The translations under genes and the position numbers were made by a program. From Lasiodiplodia sp. COLG20 (lineage: Eukaryota; Ascomycota; Dothideomycetes; Botryosphaeriales; Botryosphaeriaceae): a DNA stretch of 64,000 nucleotides. This document shows, one piece after another, positions 1-10,405 of this stretch. Location: contig VNWV01000006.1 in the NCBI GenBank assembly GCA_009801085.1, forward strand, positions 2,604,001 through 2,668,000, in the 5' to 3' direction. Under the pieces are notes generated by a model. It was given only the letters and a program-made list of their open reading frames with translations, searched no databases and was not told the origin of the DNA. Position 1 is the first letter of the stretch. Every line of letters starts with the position of its first letter.

Positions 1-704
1 TTTACTTTCCATAGCATTACAGGCTTGCTCGATCATGGCTATCCGGTCACCTAGGTTACTTCCAAGAGCAACGAAAGCACGGTGACCGAGAGGACCATGG
101 CGCGGCTTCTCAGCATTGGCCGAGAAGCTGCGCCAGCCAAGGCGACTTTCCAAAAGGGGCATCTGATAAGGCCGCGCAATTCGTGCCGGTGCTTTAGGGG
201 TCAGTGCTGCGGGAGAACTGGCGGGGGACCTGTAGAGCTGGGCAGAGCTACTCCATGCCGACGCAGGACGTTGTTGACGCGCCAGAACACGAGCCAGGGA
301 AAGAGAGCGGCGAGTCGGCGCGAAACGCCGCAGAGCTTTGTGCATGATTAAAGCATAAAGGGCATCGGTGGCAAGAGCGGCCACGAAAAAAAAAAAATCG
401 CCGGCTGAGTAAGGCAAATCTGGGGAAGGGGCCTTGGCGTGAGATGTGGCGCCAGGTGGGGAGCGGTGGGTCCTCGGTCCAGAGACGGTGCCAGGAGCTG
501 CCCGCCCTTTGAACGCACCACCCAGCTTAAGCCGAGGCACGAAGTCCGCATATGGCTACCACACCTTGCTACGGCCGAGGCGGCACCACCGCCATAAACC
601 TCCACCGTTCCCGCTACCTCCGCACTCCATACGTTCCTCCCTGAGCTCCCAGGCCTCTTCGTCTACGCTTCTCGCAGCCTCTACAGTCCTTATCCTCCGT
701 CAAC
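1..704. other. Upstream region of nitronate monooxygenase, no gene seen
   Basis: No open frame here has convincing protein character. The last 150 bases are pyrimidine-rich, as expected of a fungal promoter and 5' leader, and run into the ATG at 705. A poly-A run lies near 385-396. Confidence 0.5.
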
Positions 705-1958
705 ATGGCTTCTCCGCGTACGTTTGCTTCCCCAGCGGCCTTTCACATGCCGCGCTGTTCTGCCCGCCGACTGCAAGACTGACAACCCCTTGTCCGCAAC
801 AACAGAGCAGCTCCGCACCACCACGACTGATCTGCTCAAGATCAACCACCCGGTCCTCCTGGCCGGCATGAACGTCGCCGCCGGCCCCAAGCTCGCCGCC
901 GCTGTTACCAATGCCGGCGGTCTCGGTGTCATCGGCGGCGTTGGATATACCCCGGACATGCTGCGGGAGCAGATTGCGGAGCTCAAGGGCTTCCTGAAGG
1001 ACAAGAACGCGCCGTTCGGTGTCGACTTGCTGCTGCCGCAGGTCGGAGGCAGCGCGCGCAAGACCAAGTGAGCACCTTCCCTTCACGGCCCCGTAGCCGA
1101 GGAAGCCGCCGGGATTACTATACAGCATCAGCTGACATGCCGATTTTGCACTATAGCTACGACTACACCAAGGGTAAGCTCGATGAGCTCATCACCATCA
1201 TCATCGACAGCGGCGCCAAACTGTTCGTGTCGGCCATCGGTGTCCCGCCCAAGCACGTCATCGAGCGCCTGCACAAGGCCGGTATTCTGTACATGAACAT
1301 GATCGGCCACCCCAAGCACGTCCAGAAGTGCCTGGATCTTGGCGTCGACCTCATCTGCGCCCAAGGCGGCGAGGGCGGTGGTCACACGGGCGATGTGCCG
1401 ACTACCGTCCTGATCCCCGCTGTCGCCAAGCTGTGCGAGGGCAAGACGTCTCCCATGACGGGCGCCCCCGTCCAGGTGATCGCGGCCGGTGGTATCTACA
1501 ACGGACAGACGGTGGCAGCGGCGTTGATGCTGGGCGCTTCGGCCGTGTGGGTTGGAACGCGCTTCATTCTTGCCGACGAGGCCGGTGCCCCCAAGGCTCA
1601 CCAGGAGGCCGTCCGCACCTCCAGCTACGACGACAACGTCCGCACCATCATCTTTACCGGCCGTCCCCTCCGCGTGAGGAGAAATCCTTACATCGAGAAC
1701 TGGGAGACCAACCGCCAGGCTGAGATCAAGGAGCTCACCGCCAAGGGTATTATCCCGGTTGAGCACGATCTTGAGAAGCTGGGTGATGACATTGATGATG
1801 ACACCATGGACAATGCCAGGCCCTTCCTCATGGGCAAGGCCGCTGCCGTGGTTAACGAGAAGAAGAGCGCCAAGGCCATCGTTGATGAGCTGGTCGGCGA
1901 CGCCGTCGCGTGGATAAACAAGGGAAGTGCTTCTATTGTGAGCAAGCCCAAGCTTTGA
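705..1958 (+). CDS. Nitronate monooxygenase (2-nitropropane dioxygenase family)
   Basis: Three exons: 705-717, 806-1067 and 1157-1958, giving 358 residues. The phases match at both junctions: a 13-nt first exon is completed by AG to a Gln codon, and AA plus C makes Asn. The product is an FMN-dependent TIM-barrel enzyme that oxidises alkyl nitronates to carbonyl compounds and nitrite. Visible family features are the N-terminal HPVLLAGM segment, the glycine-rich NAGGLGVIGG stretch, AQGGEGGGHTGD (flavin phosphate and active-site region, containing the conserved His) and AAGGIYNGQ followed by GASAVWVGTRF near the phosphate-binding end. Length fits the family. The start at 705 lies in a pyrimidine-rich leader and makes a very short first exon, so it is less certain than the rest. 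No targeting signal is visible. Confidence 0.9.
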
Positions 1959-2648
1959 TGATTTAGCGTCGCGATCTTTTGTGTATACTATACAGCTATA
2001 TGAAATGACCAACCATATTGAGCCTTATCTTCTCACCAATAGCTCGCCTATGGCATTACTTTGCTGCATTCTGACTAGGCATCCTCGGCTTTGGCCCCCA
2101 AATAGAGAGCTGAAACGTGATAGAGTGCCGGAGAATTCGCAGAATTACCCGGGGTTCCCCGGTCTCAACTGACTCGACCATTTTTTGCTGCGGTCTCGCT
2201 GCTCACAGACCGCAGCTCTATCATGCATTCGGAAGGTGGAGGGCCAGTCATATCGAAGTGTTCAAGTCCGTATCGCCACGTCACGTTTTTTATTTCAAGC
2301 TGAGATCCCAACGCACCTTGCGCAAGCTACCTCTCTCCCTACATTCTGCGTTTGTGGGTGTGTTCAGCCGCATTTCCAGGGGCTTATCTGCAGTGTAGGT
2401 AAAGGTTTATGATCGACACCAGTAGTCGTTCTTACGCAATGTCCGTGCATAAGGTACCACGAGGCTAGGCAAGAGTAGCGTGGCGCCACAGCGGGCTCTT
2501 ATACGAGAGCGTGATGGTTTCTTCCTATTAGAATTAGGCTGCTGTTCCAGGGTTTTTATATTTCGGCCAGGTCCCTCCGCTTTTCTCCTGTCGTTCATGC
2601 GTTAGCATCTTCACACTCGTTTGAACTTACATGCATATCGTAGGAGCG
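1959..2648. other. Intergenic, nothing recognised
   Basis: 3' flank of the nitronate monooxygenase gene and promoter of the following surface-protein gene. Short frames here look random. No repeat or RNA gene seen. Confidence 0.4.
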
Positions 2649-4563
2649 ATGACAAACAAAAGGATAAGATCGTTACTCGCATTAGCGGCGGCGCCGGTGT
2701 CTGTTTATTCTTTAGGTGAGTATGGATATCAAAAGATTCATGGGTCTCTGAGACTGATCAGCGACAGACGTCCCATCACCTCCAACAAATTCATCAGAAC
2801 CCGCAGTGTCAAGCCTATCCTCAGACATCTCGACAAGTATCACATCTCCAGACCTCCCTCCAACCACAAGCCAGCCATCCACGCCATCAGACGACGTTCC
2901 ATCATCCCCCATTGAAACCACAGCCACACCCACGATAACATTGCCCCCATCCCTCGCCAGCGCCACGACCTGCCTCTCCTCCTGGTCCTCCTGGTCGTCC
3001 GCCGTCACCGCCTACACGGGGCCCTACTCGTCCGGCACCTACTTGCTTGTCACGCCCGCAGTCACCCTCACGGGGCACCTCTACTACACCACTCCCGCAC
3101 CCGCGACGTACAAGCCGCCCGAATGCACCTTCGCCGACCCCGACATCTGCGCCGTCCTCGCTTCCGGAGTCCAAATCATCGGCTCCGCGCCGACCACCGT
3201 CGTCGTGCCGGCCACGACGGATGTGCTGGAAGGAGACGTCCCGGCTGAAGTCCTGGTGCCGTCGCCGGCGTGCAGCGTGGGGCAAGCCGCGTGCAGCGCA
3301 CTGGCGAGTGCCGGGGTGGTGGATGGGTTTTGGGATGGGTGGGTGGTTGATTGGCGGGATTGCGTGATGGAGCCGCCGGGCATTGGGCCGGTGGCGTTGA
3401 CGACGACGGATTTTTTGGTGGCGCCGCCGACGGAGGCGGCCGTGACGACGACGGGGAGGACGACGGGGAGGACGACGACTAGCGGTGGTGGGAGGAGTGG
3501 TAGTAGCAGTCCGCGTCCTACCAGTACGAAGGCGGAGGTGTCGAGTGGTGGCTCGGGTTATCTCGTCTCGGAGACAGAACTCCTTCCTGGGACGGCGACG
3601 GGCAAGCCTGAAGACGGTAAGGGCGGCGGCGGTGTCGTTGCTGCCTCGCAGGTCAATGGCATCACCACTGGAGCGCCACCAGCGAATGCTCAAGGCCCTC
3701 ATACCATTGACCTCGTCATCTCCGTCCCGAACAACGGCGGTGCTCCGCCGTCATCAACCCGTCTCACACTCCCTCCCATCGCCGTCACCGCTGCCACGCG
3801 AACCGATCCCATCCCGGTCGCCACGCTCGCCGGCCAGACGATCGTGTTCGACCCGGCCAAGGGGGGTGCCCCGTCCGCCGCTGTGTTATACGTCGGCGAC
3901 TTCCCCATCCGCGAGGGCGGGCCGGCCGTCAATGTGGGTGGCACGCCGGTCAAGCTGCTGCCGGGCGGACTGCTTCTTGTTGGTGGGGGCAAGTCGGGTT
4001 CGCCGACAACAACCATCACCCTACCCGCAGCGGCTGCGGCGGCGATCGGCATAGCTACAGGTGTCCCCATCGCCACGATCGCTGGGGTGCCTGTCTACGC
4101 TGATCCTGCGAATCCAGGCGCTGTCATAGTGGGCGGGGAGGCGCTGGCGCCCGGCGCAAGCGTCGTGTTGGATGATGGTAAGACGGTCTGGCTCGACGGC
4201 GTGAACGGGGCGACAGGGAGCTTGCAGCTAGAGCAGGTGGCGGAGACGAAGGGCACAGGGGGCGGTGCTAGTGTGACCGGTTCGTCGGCGCTTGAAGCGG
4301 CGGTAACAATGAGTGGGGGAATGACGACCAGGAGTAGCAGACAGGGTGGTTCTGTAACAGCTACGAGCGAGAGAAATGGGACAGTGATGACGTCAAGGAC
4401 AACAAAAGCCACGACGAGTGGTGATGGGTTGGAGGGGTATACGGCTGTGCCGAGTATTCCATCGTCGACACTGGACGTGGACTCGAGCGGGATAAGAGTG
4501 TGGACGAGAAAGGTTGGGGCATTGTTTGCAGGGCTTGTGGTGGGGGGTAGGATGCTTATGTGA
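2649..4563 (+). CDS. Secreted Ser/Thr/Gly-rich surface protein
   Basis: Two exons, 2649-2715 and 2768-4563 (intron with GTGAGT donor and ACAG acceptor; G plus AC makes Asp), giving 620 residues. Exon 1 encodes a typical signal peptide (basic start, then LLALAAAPVSVYSL). The mature N-terminus is Ser/Thr/Pro-rich, then comes a Cys-containing region (CTFADPDIC, then CSVGQAAC) that is probably disulphide-bonded. A long Thr/Gly-rich linker follows, and then repeated strand-like units about 60 residues long containing VATLAGQTIVFDP, VNVGGTPVKLLPGG and VWLDGV-like steps. The C-terminus ends in a short hydrophobic stretch (ALFAGLVVGGRMLM) that could be a GPI signal, although a clear cleavage site is not obvious. 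Function unknown; cell-wall or extracellular location is inferred from composition. Confidence 0.75.
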
Positions 4564-5267
4564 GAAGGTGGTGTTTCGGTTGCGATTGTTTGGCCATTTA
4601 CGCTCTTATACCCCCCAAGATTTGTATAGTTCTTCATTTATTGCGTCTCCCAATTTCTTGTGAGCATGCTGCATATGGCAAGAATACGCTCTCAAATATG
4701 GTGTTTGAAGGTACAGACTGATCGGATTACACTTGTGAGAACCGAAGAGAAGGGAAACGGAAAAACCGGCTCGAATAGCAGAGCCCAGAAAATAGAACAT
4801 ATGTGGGTATGTGAAGCTATCGTCCGGACGTAAATGTCTATTTTTTAATTCCACACTTGCGTCCGGACGATAGCTTCAACTACCCATGACATGTACGATA
4901 TTTCGAAATGGAGTGTGCTGGCTATCTTGAGCTGCACCGTGCCCAAAATCCTCGATTTGTAATGATCTCTTATTTCCAAGAAACTTTAGCAGGTGCAGTT
5001 CAAGAGATACGACGGAGGTTTGTTTAAGCGAACATGGTGGCCCCGGCACCATGTTGCAAGTGCGGTTTTGCGATCCAAACGCCCCAGTTGCACAGATCAA
5101 AACATCACCATTGATTATCATGCAAATGTTGTGACCATATGATATTTTTGATAGGTCGATTAACTACTAAATTATACATTGACGTTTATAATTCGTGTGG
5201 ATCCGTCGGACCCTTCATCATTACCGCGAAGATTCCATCAAGCTGTCGAAACCGCGTAGATCACTCT
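4564..5267. other. Convergent intergenic region with one hairpin MITE
   Basis: Tail-to-tail region between the surface-protein gene and the small secreted-protein gene. It contains the hairpin at 4801-4893; otherwise only unremarkable AT-rich sequence. Confidence 0.5.
4801..4893. mobile_element. Hairpin MITE, copy 1
   Basis: Two arms, GTGAAGCTATCGTCCGGACG and its near-complement, flank an AT-rich loop of about 30 nt. The outer parts read ATGTGGGTA on the left and TACCCATGACAT on the right. A diverged version of the family's outer repeat may follow at about 4914-4945 (GTGCTGGCTATC...GCTGCACC). The same core recurs at seven other places in the window. Confidence 0.8.
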
Positions 5268-5845
5268 TTACTTCCTGGAGGAGAACTCGGGAGCAGTGGT
5301 GGTGCCGTTGGGCAGAGTGTGAGACTCGGAGAGAACGGGGACGTAGAAGGGGTCGGCGGTGGCCTCGGAGCCAGCAGTGCTGAAGCCCCACTTGATCTCG
5401 AAGGGAGCGCTGCCGTTCAGGTGGACGATGGAGCCGATCTGGTACATGTCCTGAGAGAGGGAAAGGTCTGGTTGCAAGAAAAGTCAGAATGATTGCAGAA
5501 AGTGGTAGATAGAGTGGATGATGACTTACTGTTCCAGTCCTGGTTGAGGCTGAAGTGGAAGTTGCCGCTGGGGGTGTTGTTGGACTCGCAGGCGTACCAG
5601 TTGCCCTCGCCGCCGACGGAGTAGCCGTTGGCGTTGCAGTGGACGGGGCCGGAGTTGCCCTTGTCCCAGAAGATGAGGAAGTCGATGCTCGAGCTGGACG
5701 GGTGGCTGCTGGCGGTGAAGTTGGTGACCTCCCACTCGCCCCAGGCCTGGGTGATGTTGTAGCGCTTGGCGAAGGTAGGGACCATGCCGGCCGAGACGGT
5801 GGTGGCCAGGGCGGCGGCGGCAGCGAAGAAGGTAGAGGCACGCAT
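5268..5845 (-). CDS. Small secreted protein, function unknown
   Basis: Two exons on the minus strand, 5845-5530 and 5467-5268, with a 62-nt intron (GTAAGT donor, CTGAC branch, CCAG acceptor; A plus AC makes Asn), giving 171 residues. An N-terminal signal peptide is clear (MRASTFFAAAAALATTVSA). The mature protein is rich in Ser, Asn, Trp and aromatic residues, with possible N-glycosylation sites (for example NFT). It contains few cysteines (VHCNANG and YACESN), enough for one disulphide. The pattern (ITQAWGEWEVTNFTASS, then a beta-rich body) resembles small beta-sandwich secreted proteins of plant-associated ascomycetes, so an effector-like or surface role is possible. I cannot assign a named family. 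Confidence 0.8.
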
Positions 5846-5961
5846 TTTGTGGTTTGTGAGGAGGATGATTGAGCGAATGGCAGAAATAGAGAATGGATCG
5901 ACTGCGGATTAAGATCAACGGCTGTGGCTTGAGGATGGCGTTCTGTAGCCGCAAACTTTGT

Positions 5962-5972
5962 AGTTATATATC
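5962..5972 (-). promoter_or_regulatory. TATA-like box of the small secreted-protein gene
   Basis: An alternating T/A stretch (TTATATATC on the + strand) lies about 120 nt upstream of the start codon at 5845. Spacing is plausible for a fungal core promoter; no further support. Confidence 0.35.
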
Positions 5973-8427
5973 TATCGTTGTGGCAACGGAATACGAGATA
6001 GGAGTCGTTCTTTGGCCAGTGCGCCGCTTAAATGACGTTTTAAGGCTACACCGTTGGGCTGAGATCGCCGCCTCACATCGCGCCGGACGCTCCGCGCCCT
6101 CGGCTCCGATTTGACCGCCACTCTTTTTTTAAAATACTCCGACGGCAACCCCAGGCGTTGAGCAGGAAACTCCTCGGAGAACCAGCTAGCTTGCCGACAT
6201 CGCTGAGCACCTGCATGGCTCAGCCACAGGCTCAGCCACAGAGGTCTGCTCTACGGAGTGTGAAGGTCAATGGCAAATTTCGAGATGTTTTGGCGACGGC
6301 GAAACAGTTTGTGCTTAGCTGGCACGCCATTTCCTCCCCACCATTCTGGAAGCAAGCCATCGCACCACATCGTGGGGCACCGAATCGTGTCGAACACGTC
6401 GTTCCCCACATTCCTCGCTCCATCGCAGCCCGCCGCAGCCCCTGAAGCCATTTGCTGCAATGGAAAGGAGCAGGCATGTTGAGGGAGTTTGCAGGGATTC
6501 TCCAGTAGCTCTTCCAGCATCGCATGCGCTGTTGACACCTCAGCCGATGTAGTCTCGACTCAAGGTGAATAGCTCGGAAATCAAACGGGTCTGTTGTAGA
6601 TGAATGCCGGCCTGAGAGCAAATGGCCTTGCGGGATGCCTAACAATTATTCCCCGAGAACTTCTCGGCCGCATCATGTAAAGTCTGATGCTGAATAGTAC
6701 TGGTAGAACGCAATTGGCATCGTGGGCCTCCTTGACCGCATACTGGAACAGTGCAGAAGACCCGTCATTGGCCATTGGGGCCATTATTTGCATTTACTAT
6801 TGCATGACATTGCGTTGTTCACACACATACACAGCCATCAAGGAGAACATGTGCTGTGGCTGTGGACCATGCGCGGATGCGCTGCGTCCCGATTCCGTTC
6901 ACGATGCATGCGCGATCGTTTCCGATTTCGGCATTGATCCCGATGAAGCACAGCACTGCCACAGCAAGCGCGGAAACAGAGGTCGTGTCCAAGCCACAGA
7001 CCGAACCCATCGAGGAGCCAGTTTTGTCACGAAGCCGCATGTGTTGTTTGCTTCCTACGGAGTGCCTTCTGTGGAGGACTGTATTCCAACAAGTATGTGC
7101 GCAATTGAGCGAGAGGGTGGACGCAAGCTCGAAATCCCCGGCGATTGGAGATGGCAGCGGTCGGCGAGGAGCGGAGGCGGCGGCGGCGGCGTCGGTGGTG
7201 GTAGGCGGTGCCACACAAGTACTGTGGGATTACTAGAATGAAGGCGAAGTGAGGTCGCGACGGAGCTTGTCATCAAGCATGCCGACGATGATGGCGGGCA
7301 TCACTTGCGACGCCGAAGCTGGGGACGAGCATTCTGATGAGATGCGCTACCGGATGCTACATGGCGCTGAGCGGAGACTTTCGCAGGCGGAAGGCACTGG
7401 AAAGAATGTGAGAGCGTGATGGAGTAGTGAGGCGCAAGATATAGGTGACGCGGATGGATGCGTGGGTTGCGCGGAGAGCCAGCTGGCGATAACGGACGGC
7501 GAGAGGTCGCAGACAAAGGCTCAGGCTCAGGTGTGCTTGGGTGCGTCAAGAATTTCAACGCAGTGAGTCGGCAAGGAAGGCAAGTGGGGCGGAGACCAAA
7601 GGCTGGGGGAGTAGCACTAGCGGCAGATCACGACTTCACTTCACAAGCAGAGCAAGCACACCAAAGTCTAAGACTCAAGCACTACAATAAAAAAGAAAAG
7701 AAAGACAGCCTACGATTGTATGTAGGGTGGCGTCAGGCCTCGATCCTCTTTGACACGTGGGAAAGCGTGTCAACGAGTGTCGGACAAACTTGAAGCTTCC
7801 CACCCAGTTAATGTATCGCGTCCCTTCCGCATGGGAGTGAGGACAGCGACATCCGCTCCCAGGTTCGTAAGACTCGCACGACAGTCAGACACGGTAGAGA
7901 AGTACTGACGGATCGTGAAAGTGCGGCCCCTGCCATGCCTTCCGTATGGTGTCGTTAGATACAGCTCAACACCCCTCCCACCGTGACGGCCAACGGCATT
8001 CGGAGTCCAGGGAAAACGTCTGCTCCCAGAGGCCCAGGGGAGGATAAACGACAACATCCCAAACCAAGTCCGCAACTGGCGTCGAGAGTACCGCTGGTTC
8101 CATAGGGTTTAGAAGGGACCCCGAGGGTGCCAGACCGGTTTCTCGAGGCAGAGCAGACCCGATGCCCTCGCAGATTTTGCATACCGGAGGGCGGGAGGAT
8201 AAGGCTGGTGATAAGGGAGGTCACCAAGTGATTGCCAGATCCAAAGCCGAGCCGAAGCTTCGATGACTCGTACTCGCGAGCACAATACTCTGTCAGAAAT
8301 GGCGCCTCAGCAGCCAAAGCCAGTCGAGCAGCGTTTTCGGTTCCATCGTGGTTTTGATCGATGAAAGGGGTGCAGGCCTTCTCCTCGACCAAGGGGTGAG
8401 GCTCTGGCGACGGATTGCAGTAGTGTG

Positions 8428-8476
8428 AAGAAGAAAAGAAGAAAAGAAGAGGAGGAGGAAGAAGAAGAAGAGAGGT
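8428..8476. repeat. Purine-rich (GAA/GAG) microsatellite
   Basis: About 50 nt composed almost only of A and G, with repeated AAGAAG and GAGGAG steps. Confidence 0.6.
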
Positions 8477-10405
8477 TTATATAGGCGAGCCTGTTGGCGA
8501 AAGCTCTGGGTGCAGCTGACGGCCGTCGAGGCGGCAACGGCGGACCCACCTGGCATTCACATGCCCTGCCTTGTGTGGAAGGCACGATGGGTGAGTGAGG
8601 CAGCTGCGTGTTCACTTTTCAACCACTCACCTGGACCGTGCACACTATCGCCATCACATGCAGCCAGCAACTCGGCGGATGACGCAACCGCCGCGAGCCT
8701 GCTCGTCGAACATGGAAGGAGGTCGACCGGAGGACGGCATCCGGTGCTTCTCTTGCCTTCCACCGCCTCCCCATGGCTGGACCAACGAGAAAGACACAGT
8801 CACCTGAAGCACTTCCTCGATACCTGGCTTTCGAGATAGGCAGGCGCTCAGGCTCAATTGGCAGAGACACTGCCCTGGTCGTGGACAAGCCTGGCCGGGC
8901 CATGCTGAGTCGCGTCTCTCGTCCGGCCACTTCTCAGTACTGACCGGACTCCAGCTCACCTTCACGAACCAAGCCCAATGCGCAAATATCTCAATGACGA
9001 AGAAGCCCCAGCGTCAGCCGGATTCCCAGATCTACGGCCCCCCGCTACCAATGCAATCGCGAAGGCCCTCCATCCTGGCGCGACGACCTGCCTTTCCACC
9101 ACTGGCCGAAGCCCTACCCCACCAACACCATGCACCAATTGCTCGCTCTCGTGGCTCTGAGCAAGGTCGCTTAACATGAATCCCGCCATGCGACCAGCCT
9201 CGGAGGATGTGTCAGTCATGCAGAGCATACTCGTGGAAGTGTTTTCGTCTGGCTCGTTGCGGACTCGGCGGCTGCGACACGTCCATCACACTTTGAGACT
9301 GCGCCGATGCCTTGGGGGAATACCGCCCCCTCTAAGCGGGCGCCTTAAAGCTGTTCGATGAGCTTTCGGGCCATGCTGCATAGTCCAGGTAGGCAGGGCA
9401 GCAGCTGACAAAGGGTCTTCCGAGGAGACTGAGGCGGAAATACTCACCCACGTTGTTCAAGAACACTGTTCGTTGTTCGAGCACGGAATAGCGCATTGCC
9501 GCCAATCTGACGAGCCTTGCCGTGAAGCTAAAATAGTATTCGGTGCTGGTGTATGTACGTACGGCATCGCACAGCAGCCATTCCAACATGGGCCGATGAG
9601 GGCAAGAGGCAGGAACCCGCAACAACAGTGATGCGCCGAACACCAATTACCCTGCAGATGCGCGAACGTGCAAAACCCCGACGGTGGACGTGATAGATAG
9701 CGCATTTCATCAAGATGTTCAAATGATTGCTTTCGAGAGCCAGACCCATATTTCCTTGTTCATAATAATATACTTCTCAACACAAACCGCAACGCTTTCG
9801 TCGACACATTTCGCACACACACTTCATCCGTAGACAGACCCCAGCAAAGTACAGTCAAGGAGAAGAAGCCAAGATCGACAATCCGAAAGAGATAAGCGAG
9901 CGAGAGAGAGAGAAGGCCATCTCACCCGCAAACACTCCTTCTAGCCAACCCCACCCCAGAGCAATTTTGTTTCTTCATCTTCCATCGACAATGCCGCGAC
10001 AAAAAGGAAAGATGAGCGCTAAAGTGACAAAAATATAACGAGCGACAGGCACCAAGGAAGCTTATCTAATGCCATTTAATTCTCTTCTTACCAGTCACCG
10101 TTGCCGTTCTCTCGGTTCAAAGCAAGTCGTTCGTGATGCGCATCAACCCAAGCGAAGGAAGAAAGAGAGCGAAACAGAAAGGAGGGGGACCCGATGAATT
10201 TGCATGTTGAAAAGGAAAAAGAAAGCCGACAAGGAAGTGAAAGAGTCCTTGAGTTTTCCCTCCAAAAAATGAAAGAGGCTACCGAACAAGAAAAAAACAC
10301 CCGCACGCTTCACCCTCAGCGACCGCACTGGTATCACACAACTCCTCCACTTCCACCACTTTGTACCTTCCCCGAACGAACCGACTCCCTCAAAAACCCC
10401 TAAGA

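Larger units (their letters stand above)
5846..10405. other. 4.5-kb region with no supported gene
   Basis: I read both strands and found no frame with recognisable domains or phase-compatible exons. Candidate frames are short, composition-biased and rich in rare codons. A purine-rich microsatellite (GAAGAGGAGG-type) lies at about 8428-8476. The last kilobase (about 9.4-10.4 kb) probably includes the 3' UTR of the kinase gene. A frame at about 7955-8380 on the minus strand looks mildly protein-like but has no ATG. Confidence 0.4.

Noticed and set aside
7955..8392. Minus-strand frame with mildly protein-like composition.
   Set aside because: No ATG start, no domain, no phase-compatible partner exons.
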